Shown here: positions 32,546-40,662 of the stretch, piece by piece
Numbering within the stretch: the stretch's first letter is position 1
How the letters are laid out: the number at the start of each line of letters is the position of its first letter
Source: MGBC120314 sp051877855
GTDB lineage: Bacteria > Bacillota > Clostridia > Lachnospirales > Lachnospiraceae
Length of the DNA stretch: 64,000 nucleotides
Direction of reading: 5' to 3'
NCBI GenBank assembly: GCA_051877855.1
Contig: JBJEJH010000030.1
Coordinates: forward strand, 42,866-106,865
Position numbers and translations under genes: made by a program
Notes under the pieces: generated by a model
What the model saw: the letters and a program-made list of their open reading frames with translations, nothing else
Databases searched by the model: none
Told to the model about the DNA's origin: nothing

Positions 32546-33388
32546 ATGGAAGTAAGACCAGGTGCAAATCCCAATGATGTGAAAAGTTATGATACAAGTC
32601 GTTTAAGACATGATTTTCTGATTCAGGACTTGTTCGTAAAGGATGAGATTAAGACTATTTACAGCCAGATTGACAGAATTATTGTTGGTGCTGCGACACC
32701 GATGAATAAGACGTTAAAGCTCGAGGCGGGTGATGAGCTTCGTGCCCAATATTTCCTTGAAAGACGTGAGATGGGTATCATCAATGTTGGTGGCAAGGGT
32801 AAGGTTACCGTTGATGGCACTGTATATAATTTCAAGTATCGTGATGGTCTCTATATCGGTATGGGATCTAAGGATATCACTTTTGAAAGTGAAGATCCGT
32901 CCAATCCGGCAAAGTTCTATTTTAACAGTACTCCGGCACACATGACATACCCGACGGTATTCATTGATCCGGATAAGGATATTAAGCCGGAAAACAAGAG
33001 AGAACTTGGTTGCCTTGAGAATTCAAATCATCGAATTCTTAGAAGATACATTCTTCCCGGACAGGTGGAAAGCTGTCAGTTAGAGATGGGTGTAACTTCT
33101 CTTGAGCCGGGTAGTGTATGGAACACGATGCCATGTCATACCCATGACAGAAGAATGGAAGTATATATGTATTTCGAAGTACCGGAAGAAGATATCGTAT
33201 TCCACTACATGGGTGAACCAAGTGAGACAAGACATATCATCATGAGAAATGAAGAAGCAGTAATTTCACCAAGCTGGTCCATTCACTCAGCATCTGCTAC
33301 ACATGCATATTCATTTGTATGGGGTATGGCCGGTGAAAATCAGGATTTTGATGATATGGATCCTGTTGAAATGAAGGATCTTAAGTAA
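32546..33388 (+). CDS. kduI: 5-dehydro-4-deoxy-D-glucuronate isomerase
   Basis: Cupin-fold zinc isomerase of 280 residues converting 5-keto-4-deoxyuronate to 3-deoxy-D-glycero-2,5-hexodiulosonate, in breakdown of unsaturated uronates from pectin or glycosaminoglycans. Metal-binding residues lie in NTMPCHTHDRRMEVYMYFE near 193-212. Start is ATG at 32546 with AAGGAG upstream; the longer frame runs back through the leader palindrome. The kduD dehydrogenase follows after 125 bases. The organism probably uses pectin-derived sugars. Confidence 0.96.
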   Translation: MEVRPGANPNDVKSYDTSRLRHDFLIQDLFVKDEIKTIYSQIDRIIVGAATPMNKTLKLEAGDELRAQYFLERREMGIINVGGKGKVTVDGTVYNFKYRDGLYIGMGSKDITFESEDPSNPAKFYFNSTPAHMTYPTVFIDPDKDIKPENKRELGCLENSNHRILRRYILPGQVESCQLEMGVTSLEPGSVWNTMPCHTHDRRMEVYMYFEVPEEDIVFHYMGEPSETRHIIMRNEEAVISPSWSIHSASATHAYSFVWGMAGENQDFDDMDPVEMKDLK

Positions 33389-33513
33389 TTCGTTGTAATG
33401 GTGATACGAATGCTGATTATTATCATGAATTATATTAAAAATATGTGGTTCCTTATGGGACGGGCATATATTTTAAATAATTAAATAAAAAATGTAAAAG
33501 GAGAAATAGTAAA

Positions 33514-34311
33514 ATGTCAGTTAATTTTTCATTAAAGGGCAAGATTGCTTTAGTTACAGGTGCTTCTTATGGTATTGGTTTCGCCATCGCATCCGGTATG
33601 GCTGAGGCTGGTGCTACAATCGTTTTCAACGATATCAAGCAGGAGTTAGTAGATAAGGGAATCGCAGCATACAAGGAAAAGGGTATTGATGCTCATGGTT
33701 ATGTATGCGACGTTACAAGCGAAGAGCAGGTTAACGCTATGGTAGCTCAGATCGAGAAGGAAGTTGGTGTTATTGATATTCTTGTTAATAATGCCGGTAT
33801 TATCAAGCGTATTCCTATGTGCGAAATGACTGCTGCTGAGTTCAGACAGGTTATCGATGTTGACCTTAATGCACCATTTATCGTATCGAAGGCAGTTATT
33901 CCTGCAATGATTAAAAAGGGAGCAGGTAAGATCATTAACATCTGCTCTATGATGTCAGAATTAGGACGTGAGACCGTATCCGCTTATGCAGCAGCTAAGG
34001 GCGGTCTTAAGATGTTAACAAGAAATATCTGTTCTGAGTATGGTCAGTATAACATTCAGTGTAACGGTATCGGACCTGGTTATATCGAGACACCTCAGAC
34101 TGCACCTCTTCGTGAGATTCAGCCGGATGGTTCAAGACATCCATTCGATACATTCATCTGTGCAAAGACACCTGCAAACAGATGGTTAAAGCCGGAAGAG
34201 TTGGCTGGTCCTGCTGTATTCCTTGCTTCAGAAGCATCGGATGCAGTCAATGGACATATTCTTTATGTTGATGGTGGTATCCTTGCTTACATCGGCAAGC
34301 AGCCACAGTAA
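33514..34311 (+). CDS. kduD: 2-deoxy-D-gluconate 3-dehydrogenase / DKI reductase
   Basis: Short-chain dehydrogenase of 265 residues. The NAD(P) motif TGASYGIG is at 15-22, NNAG near 90, and the catalytic YxxxK in SAYAAAKGG near 158. With kduI just upstream, the product of the isomerase is the expected substrate, giving 2-keto-3-deoxygluconate. The 2-deoxygluconate and gluconate 5-dehydrogenases are very close relatives, so the symbol depends on context. AAAGGAG precedes the ATG. Codon choice is noticeably biased to A/T-ending optimal codons, hinting at high expression. Confidence 0.9.
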   Translation: MSVNFSLKGKIALVTGASYGIGFAIASGMAEAGATIVFNDIKQELVDKGIAAYKEKGIDAHGYVCDVTSEEQVNAMVAQIEKEVGVIDILVNNAGIIKRIPMCEMTAAEFRQVIDVDLNAPFIVSKAVIPAMIKKGAGKIINICSMMSELGRETVSAYAAAKGGLKMLTRNICSEYGQYNIQCNGIGPGYIETPQTAPLREIQPDGSRHPFDTFICAKTPANRWLKPEELAGPAVFLASEASDAVNGHILYVDGGILAYIGKQPQ

Positions 34312-34369
34312 ATTGAATCCGAGGATTATTCGGAAATGATTTTTAAAGGTATTCTTTAGAAATAAAAAT

Positions 34370-34409
34370 GAAAAGTGGAGAGTGTAAGACTCTTCACTTT
34401 TCTTAATTT
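34370..34409 (+). terminator. Probable terminator after kduD
   Basis: GAAAAGTGGAGAGT (34370-34383) pairs with ACTCTTCACTTTTC (34389-34402), 14 pairs with one G-U, followed by TTAATTT. The T-run is imperfect. Confidence 0.7.
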
Positions 34410-34447
34410 CTGAGATTTTATTGTATTTATAGGAGCAGAGAAAATAT

Positions 34448-35647
34448 ATGAGAATGAAACAAGTTGCATGGATTTTCATCACAACATTACTTTTGGTGAC
34501 TACCCTGTCAGGGTGCAGCTTATTCAGGCAGAAAATTGATTTGGAAAATTATATTTCCTGGGAATGTCAGGGAATTGATGGATATGCATCATTGGAATTG
34601 GCTTTGGATGTGTCCGGAATGCAGGCTGATCTTGATGAGAAGATAAAGAAAGAAGAGAAAAAAATTGCGTTACAATCCTTGCTGGAGGGAATGAGCATTC
34701 AGGGAGACCGAGAGGAGAATCTATCCAACGAAGATGTTGTGGTGATTCATGTGGAATATGATGAATCGCTGTGCAAGGAGGCCGGAGTAAAGATTGACGG
34801 AAATGATATGAAAGTGACCATCACCGGTCTTGAGGAGGGTGAACTGATTGATCTGTTTGCGGATGTAGAGGTGCAGGTTATCGGAGTGGCACCATTTGCA
34901 ACGGCACAGGTGGTAAATCATTCAACCAACGAATATGTAAAGGGACTTAACTTTACGGTGGAGCCGTCCTATGGGTTTGAGCGTGGCGCAACCCTTACGA
35001 TACAATGTAATGCGGACAAAGCGGCAGCGCGGGAGTACGGGTATGTTTATTTTCATGATACGAAAGGTGTCAGCACTACGGAAGTGGATTATTACGTAAA
35101 AAATGCGGCGGATCTGGAAAGCTCCTTTTTATCACAGCTGGCTCAGGAAGATTTTGCAACGATTAATGCCCAGTCGGAGAGTACGGTGGTACGTATGCTT
35201 TACAAATTAACCGGCAGTTCCAACTATTTATTCCAATACAATAAAGAATGGGTGGAACGTATGACACTGAAGGAAATTCGACTTATGACCTGCAGTGATT
35301 ATGCGTTGGCGAAAGAACAGAATAAGCCGGTAAATAAGTTATACCTTATCTGGGAAGGATATGTTACCAATGCGGATCATGGAAGTGATGCGTACTTTTG
35401 CTTTGAATATAACAATATCATTAAGCAGGGGGACGGAACCTATTTTGTGCGCCACGACCAGCCGGAACTACGTTATATATGCAGCAATGATTATGAAAAA
35501 ATGATGGAACAGTTATTATCTTCGGATACAGAAGGGTATGAGGAACAGAATGTCTCGCTGGAAGGTGTTATCTGGGAGAATGGGGAGCAGGAAAGTGTGA
35601 CTTCGGAAAGCGAGAGTCAGAATAGTCAAAATAATGAAAATAATTAG
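34448..35647 (+). CDS. Lipoprotein of unknown function
   Basis: 399 residues. A lipoprotein signal is present: MRMKQVAWIFITTLLLVTTLSGCS with lipobox LSGC. The remainder is acidic, with beta-rich repeats of the type VTITGLEEGELIDLF and GLNFTVEPSYGFERGATLTIQC that may be small Ig-like or Sec-exported domains, and a low-complexity Ser/Glu/Asn tail (VTSESESQNSQNNENN). No family recognised. It would be anchored outside the membrane. The pilB promoter lies in the gap after it, so it is a separate unit. Confidence 0.75.
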   Translation: MRMKQVAWIFITTLLLVTTLSGCSLFRQKIDLENYISWECQGIDGYASLELALDVSGMQADLDEKIKKEEKKIALQSLLEGMSIQGDREENLSNEDVVVIHVEYDESLCKEAGVKIDGNDMKVTITGLEEGELIDLFADVEVQVIGVAPFATAQVVNHSTNEYVKGLNFTVEPSYGFERGATLTIQCNADKAAAREYGYVYFHDTKGVSTTEVDYYVKNAADLESSFLSQLAQEDFATINAQSESTVVRMLYKLTGSSNYLFQYNKEWVERMTLKEIRLMTCSDYALAKEQNKPVNKLYLIWEGYVTNADHGSDAYFCFEYNNIIKQGDGTYFVRHDQPELRYICSNDYEKMMEQLLSSDTEGYEEQNVSLEGVIWENGEQESVTSESESQNSQNNENN

Positions 35648-35655
35648 GGATTTTA

Positions 35656-35684
35656 TTGTATTAATTTGCCATTTGTGATATAAT
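35656..35684 (+). promoter_or_regulatory. Sigma-A promoter of pilB-pilT
   Basis: TTGTAT (35656-35661), 17-base spacer, TATAAT (35679-35684) with a TG extension just before the -10. Confidence 0.8.
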
Positions 35685-35720
35685 TAACCTAATAAATTAT
35701 GTAAATAAGGTGGTATTGCT

Positions 35721-37427
35721 TTGGATAATTTTAGAAAAAAGGTTCGATTGGGTGATGCTTTACTTGCCAGAAAGTTAATCAATGGTGAGCAGTTAGCAAA
35801 GGCATTGGAAGACCAGAAGGTCAAAAAAAAATTATTAGGTGAGATCCTTGTTGAAAACGGTGCGCTGTCAAGAGATAAATTAAACGAAGCACTCTGTGAA
35901 ATTCTTAATATTGAATTTGCGGATATTAAGAAGATGAATCTGGATCCGAAGATTGTGGCTTTGCTTGATGAGAACATTATGCGTAAGTACAGTGTTATTC
36001 CGCTTGGTTACCACAATGGTGATTTTCAGGTGCTTGAACTTGCTATGGCAGATCCGATGAACATCATTGCGATGGATGATGTTAGTATTATTACAGGCAA
36101 GCAGGTTGTTCCGCTCCTTGCCAATATTGCCGATATTAACATTTATCTTGATAAGTTGTTCGGTAAGAAGCAGACGAACGAGATGATCGAGAAGTTCAAG
36201 TCTCAACAGGCAGCCAATGCGGTTGTAGAGACAGAAGAAGATCAGGCAAGGCGTGAGGAAATTGATAATTCTCCAATCGTTCTTCTGGTTAATAAGATGA
36301 TTGAACAGGCCGTTCGTGAGAGAGCATCCGATATTCATATCGAGCCGATGGAGACTTATATCCGTCTGCGTTATCGTATCGATGGTGCGCTCCGTGAAAT
36401 AGCAACTTATGATGTTTCAATGTTGAATGCAATCACAGCACGTCTCAAGATTATGTCTAACATGGATATTTCAGAAAAGAGAAAGCCACAGGATGGTCGT
36501 ATCACGATCTTCGTCGATGGCAGCGAATATGATATCCGTGTATCGAATCTTCCGACCTGTTACGGCGAGAAAGTCGTAATGCGTATTGCTTCAAAGTCCG
36601 GCTTTAAGAAAGAAAAGAAAGATCTTGGTATGTTGGATGAAGATCTTGTAAAGTTTGATAATATTTTAAAGAATCCACATGGTATCATCTTGGTAACCGG
36701 TCCTACCGGTTCCGGTAAATCTACCACCCTTTACACGGCACTGAGTTCTCTGAATAAAGAAGATGTTAATATCATCACGGTAGAGGATCCGGTCGAAGCG
36801 AATATTGATGGTATCAATCAGGTTATGGTTAACGTTAAGGCAGAGATGACATTCTCCAATGCTCTTCGTTCAATTCTCCGTCAGGACCCGGATATCATCA
36901 TGATCGGTGAAATTCGAGACGGTGAGACCGCCGATATCGCTGTTCGTGCTTCTATCACAGGTCACTTGGTAGTTAGTACATTGCATACCAACAGTACTGC
37001 GAATACCGTTACCCGTTTGATTGATATGGGTGTAGAACCATATTTGATTGCGGACTCTTTGGTAGGTGTTATTGCCCAGCGTCTCGTACGTCGTCTTTGT
37101 AAGAACTGTAAGAAGCCGCATGTAGTTACCATGGCTGAGAAGAGGGAATTGTCATTGAATCCACAGAAGGAATACACCATTTACGAGGCAGAGGGCTGTC
37201 CGGAGTGTGGTGGTAGTGGTTACATAGGGCGTATTGGTATTTATGAGATTATGACGGTATCCAACCGTTTGAAGTCCATCATTTCCCATGGTGCAGATGT
37301 TGACCAGATTAAGGCGGAAGCGGTGGCGGAAGGTATGACAACACTTCGTGCTGCAGCTCGTCGATATGTGTTGGATGGAACCACAAGTCTTGCCGAGATG
37401 ATTCGTGTAACATACGAGGTAGAATAA
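35721..37427 (+). CDS. pilB: Type IV pilus / type II secretion assembly ATPase
   Basis: Hexameric extension motor of the GspE/PilB family, 568 residues. An N-terminal MshEN-like domain (about 1-150, with LGEILVENGALSRDKL) precedes the ATPase: Walker A GPTGSGKST near 327, the Asp box IITVEDPVE near 350, Walker B DPDIIMIGEIRDGETAD near 390, the His box and a zinc-binding tetracysteine (CKNCKK ... CPECGGSG) near 455-495. Start is TTG at 35721 with AAGGTGG upstream. pilT follows 30 bases later; no pilin, platform or peptidase gene is in the window. Confidence 0.93.
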   Translation: MDNFRKKVRLGDALLARKLINGEQLAKALEDQKVKKKLLGEILVENGALSRDKLNEALCEILNIEFADIKKMNLDPKIVALLDENIMRKYSVIPLGYHNGDFQVLELAMADPMNIIAMDDVSIITGKQVVPLLANIADINIYLDKLFGKKQTNEMIEKFKSQQAANAVVETEEDQARREEIDNSPIVLLVNKMIEQAVRERASDIHIEPMETYIRLRYRIDGALREIATYDVSMLNAITARLKIMSNMDISEKRKPQDGRITIFVDGSEYDIRVSNLPTCYGEKVVMRIASKSGFKKEKKDLGMLDEDLVKFDNILKNPHGIILVTGPTGSGKSTTLYTALSSLNKEDVNIITVEDPVEANIDGINQVMVNVKAEMTFSNALRSILRQDPDIIMIGEIRDGETADIAVRASITGHLVVSTLHTNSTANTVTRLIDMGVEPYLIADSLVGVIAQRLVRRLCKNCKKPHVVTMAEKRELSLNPQKEYTIYEAEGCPECGGSGYIGRIGIYEIMTVSNRLKSIISHGADVDQIKAEAVAEGMTTLRAAARRYVLDGTTSLAEMIRVTYEVE

Positions 37428-37457
37428 GATTAAAATAAATGACTAGGAGATATTAAG

Positions 37458-38519
37458 ATGGCTACAATTCAGGAAATATTGATGATCGCAAAAGAAGCAG
37501 GGGCATCCGATGTACATATTACCATCGGTTTGCCGCCAATGATGAGATTGCATGGTGACCTTGTTGCAATGAATTTTCCAAAGCTCATGCCGGATGACAC
37601 GAAGGCAATTGTTTACAGTATGATGACCGAAGCACAGCGCAATGCATTTGAAGAAACCGGTGATTACGATTTCGCTTTTGCCGTAGGTGCCATTGGACGT
37701 TATCGTGTTAATGCATTTAGACAGCGTAATGCAATCGCTTGTGTAATGAGAGCGATCAGTACCAAGATTCCTTCTCCGGATCAGTTGGGACTTCCGGAGT
37801 CCGTTGTGGATCTTTGGAGCAGAAAGAGAGGTCTTGTACTGGTAACCGGACCTACCGGTTCCGGTAAGTCTACCACCTTGGCTTCTTTATTAAATGTAGT
37901 TAATGAGAGAAGAAGTGCTCATATCATCACCATGGAGGATCCTATCGAGTACCTGCATTCGCATAAGAAGTCCGTTGTCAACCAGAGAGAGATGGGTTCC
38001 GATTCATTTACATACGCAACTGCACTGAAGTCTGCACTCCGTGAAGACCCTGATGTTATCCTTGTAGGAGAAATGCGTGACCTTGAGACCATTTCAACTG
38101 CTGTAACTGCGGCAGAAACCGGTCACTTGGTTTTCTCCACACTGCATACCATCGGTGCTGCGGCTACCGTAGACCGTGTTATCGACGTATTCCCTCCACA
38201 CCAGCAGGATCAGATCCGTGTACAGTTAGGTATGGTTTTGGAGGCTGTTATTTCCCAGCAGTTAATTCCGACGGTAGATGGTAAGGGTCGTCGTGCTGCA
38301 TTTGAGGTAATGCATGCCAATATCGCCATCAAGAACCTGATCCGTGAAGGAAAGTCCTATCAGATTCCTACCGCAATGCAGACCAATAAGGCCGGCGGTA
38401 TGATCACGATGGATGATTCCATCCTTCAGTTATATCAGGCAGGTGAGATTTCGAAGGAAGATGCATTGCAGTTTGCACAGGATATTCCGATGATGACCAA
38501 GAGACTTGGTGCATTATAA
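37458..38519 (+). CDS. pilT: Type IV pilus retraction ATPase
   Basis: 353 residues. Walker A is GPTGSGKSTTLASLL near 132, the Asp box ITMEDPIEYLH near 158, Walker B DPDVILVGEMRDLET near 200, and the His box ETGHLVFSTLHT near 222. The PilT-specific C-terminal region with AIRNLIRE-type helix is here AIKNLIREGKSYQI. It lacks the PilB zinc motif, so it is PilT and not a second PilB. It would depolymerise pili for twitching or DNA uptake. It is separated from the topoisomerase genes by a terminator. Confidence 0.94.
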   Translation: MATIQEILMIAKEAGASDVHITIGLPPMMRLHGDLVAMNFPKLMPDDTKAIVYSMMTEAQRNAFEETGDYDFAFAVGAIGRYRVNAFRQRNAIACVMRAISTKIPSPDQLGLPESVVDLWSRKRGLVLVTGPTGSGKSTTLASLLNVVNERRSAHIITMEDPIEYLHSHKKSVVNQREMGSDSFTYATALKSALREDPDVILVGEMRDLETISTAVTAAETGHLVFSTLHTIGAAATVDRVIDVFPPHQQDQIRVQLGMVLEAVISQQLIPTVDGKGRRAAFEVMHANIAIKNLIREGKSYQIPTAMQTNKAGGMITMDDSILQLYQAGEISKEDALQFAQDIPMMTKRLGAL

Positions 38520-38541
38520 GATTGTTTCAGAATATAAAGTA

Positions 38542-38574
38542 AGGAGTTTCGAGGGTTTCTTGAGACTCCTTTTT
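38542..38574 (+). terminator. Intrinsic terminator of pilB-pilT
   Basis: AGGAGTTTC (38542-38550) pairs with GAGACTCCT (38562-38570), nine pairs with one G-U, then TTTTC. Confidence 0.85.
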
Positions 38575-38626
38575 CTTGTGAGAAAGATCAGAAATAGAAA
38601 TTCGAAAACATGTTCGATAAAAATGA

Positions 38627-38655
38627 TTGCAAAATTATTTTTTATATATTAAAAT
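38627..38655 (+). promoter_or_regulatory. Sigma-A promoter of the topoisomerase pair
   Basis: TTGCAA (38627-38632), 17-base spacer, TAAAAT (38650-38655). A leader hairpin, GGATCTATG/CATAG-A-ATCC (38673-38697), follows. Confidence 0.7.
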
Positions 38656-38734
38656 GAATATAATTGTTGGGCGGATCTATGTGTAGGCATAGAATCCATG
38701 GAGCCTGCGTTAATAAATGAAATTGAGGGAGATT

Positions 38735-40651
38735 ATGGCGGAGAAGAAGTATGATGCATCCAGTATTTCTATATTAGAGGGATTGGAAGCGGTTCGTAAG
38801 AGACCGGGTATGTATATTGGCAGTGTTTCGACCAAGGGTCTGAATCACTTGATTTATGAGATAACAGATAATTCGGTGGATGAACATCTGGCAGGCCATT
38901 GTGATGAAATCACAGTGTGTCTGAATGCCGATGGAACAGCCACGATTAAGGACAACGGACGTGGTATTCCGGTAGGAATTCATCCGAAAATGGGAATTCC
39001 TGCGGTAGAAGTGGTATTTACCGTTCTTCATGCCGGTGGTAAGTTCGGTGACGGAGGATACAAGATCTCAGGTGGTCTGCATGGTGTGGGCGCCTCGGTT
39101 GTTAATGCACTTTCGGAGTGGCTTGAGGTTACCATTCGTGTGGGCGGCATCGTATATCAGCAACGTTATGAGCGGGGAAAAGCGATGTATCCGCTGAAGG
39201 AGATCGGTACCTGTCGTAAGAACGATACCGGTACGGAAGTTACATTCCTTCCGGATCGTGAAATTTTTGAGAAGACAAGATTCAAGGAAGATGCAGTACA
39301 GTCCCGTCTTCATGAGACTGCTTATCTGAATCCGGGTCTGACGATACATTATATGGATCGTCGTGTGAATCCGGCAGAAACCATTGATTTTCATGAGCCC
39401 AATGGATTGAAGGCCTTTGTTGCAGATCTGAATAAGGGTAAGGAAGCAATCCATGATATTGTTTACTTTAAGAGAGAAGTGGATGGTATCGAGGTGGAGG
39501 CTGCTTTCCAGTTTGTTGATGAATTTCAGGAGGAAATTTTTGGGTTCTGTAATAATATCTATACCCAGGAAGGTGGTACTCATATCACCGGATTTAAGAC
39601 CAAGTTTACCATGGTCATCAATCAGTATGCCCGTGAACTTGGTATTTTAAAGGATAAGGATGCGAATTTTACCGGCCTGGATGCCCGTAACGGCATGACC
39701 GCAGTTATTGCGGTGAAACATCCGGAACCGCGGTTTGAAGGTCAGACCAAGACGAAGCTTGATAATCCGGATGCAGGTAAGGTTGTGTCGGATGTGGCCG
39801 GCGAGGAATTGGTATTATTCTTCGACCGTAATCTTGAGACGCTTAAGAATATCATTGCCTGTGCCGAAAAATCGGCAAAAATCCGTAAGGCTGAGGAGAA
39901 GGCCAAGACCAATATGCTTACGAAGCAGAAGTTCTCCGTGGATGGTACGGGTAAACTGGCAAACTGTGAGAGCAGGAATGCGGAGGAATGTGAAGTCTTT
40001 ATTGTGGAGGGAGATTCTGCGGGAGGATCGGCAAAGACCGCCAGAGATCGCAGAACACAGGCGATTATGCCGATTCGCGGTAAGATTCTTAATGTGGAGA
40101 AGGCAGGAATCGATAAAGTTCTTGCCAATGCCGAAATCAAGACCATGGTTACAGCCTTTGGATGTGGATTCTTGGAGGGCTATGGAAATGATTTTGATAT
40201 CACCAAGCTTCGCTATAATAAGATTATTATCATGACGGATGCCGACGTGGATGGTGCTCATATCGATACGTTGTTATTGACCTTTTTCTATCGTTTTATG
40301 CCGGAACTGATCATGGAAGGACATGTATACCTTGCCACACCTCCTCTTTATAAGGTTGTACCGAAGAAAGGCGAGGGTGAGTATCTTTATGATGACAAGG
40401 CTCTGGAAAGGTATCGTAAGGAACATAAAGAGGGAACATTTACCCTGCAGCGATACAAAGGTCTTGGTGAGATGGATGCGGAGCAGTTGTGGGAGACCAC
40501 ATTAAATCCCAAGACCCGTATCTTAAAGCAGGTGGAGATTGAAGATGCAAAGATGGCTTCGGATGTGACCAGTATGCTGATGGGTACGGATGTACCGCCG
40601 AGAAAGCAGTTTATCTATGAGCACGCCCGCGATGCGGAATTGGATGTATAG
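38735..40651 (+). CDS. parE: Type II topoisomerase ATPase subunit, ParE-like
   Basis: 638 residues. GHKL ATPase motifs are NSVDEHLAGH near 45, DNGRGIPVG near 70 and GGLHGVGASVVNALS near 110; the TOPRIM domain has VEGDSAGGSAK near 425 and TDADVDGAHI near 500, with QRYKGLGEMDAEQLWETT near 575. GyrB and ParE of Firmicutes are hard to separate by eye. The partner subunit next door lacks the gyrase box, so topoisomerase IV is favoured. The ATG at 38735 gives the usual MAEKKYDASSI start, with GAGG six bases upstream. Confidence 0.88.
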   Translation: MAEKKYDASSISILEGLEAVRKRPGMYIGSVSTKGLNHLIYEITDNSVDEHLAGHCDEITVCLNADGTATIKDNGRGIPVGIHPKMGIPAVEVVFTVLHAGGKFGDGGYKISGGLHGVGASVVNALSEWLEVTIRVGGIVYQQRYERGKAMYPLKEIGTCRKNDTGTEVTFLPDREIFEKTRFKEDAVQSRLHETAYLNPGLTIHYMDRRVNPAETIDFHEPNGLKAFVADLNKGKEAIHDIVYFKREVDGIEVEAAFQFVDEFQEEIFGFCNNIYTQEGGTHITGFKTKFTMVINQYARELGILKDKDANFTGLDARNGMTAVIAVKHPEPRFEGQTKTKLDNPDAGKVVSDVAGEELVLFFDRNLETLKNIIACAEKSAKIRKAEEKAKTNMLTKQKFSVDGTGKLANCESRNAEECEVFIVEGDSAGGSAKTARDRRTQAIMPIRGKILNVEKAGIDKVLANAEIKTMVTAFGCGFLEGYGNDFDITKLRYNKIIIMTDADVDGAHIDTLLLTFFYRFMPELIMEGHVYLATPPLYKVVPKKGEGEYLYDDKALERYRKEHKEGTFTLQRYKGLGEMDAEQLWETTLNPKTRILKQVEIEDAKMASDVTSMLMGTDVPPRKQFIYEHARDAELDV

Positions 40652-40662
40652 GAGGAGAATCA

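Noticed and set aside
38673..38697. Leader hairpin before the topoisomerase gene as a riboswitch
   Set aside because: Only a short bulged stem is visible and no known riboswitch core is recognisable.
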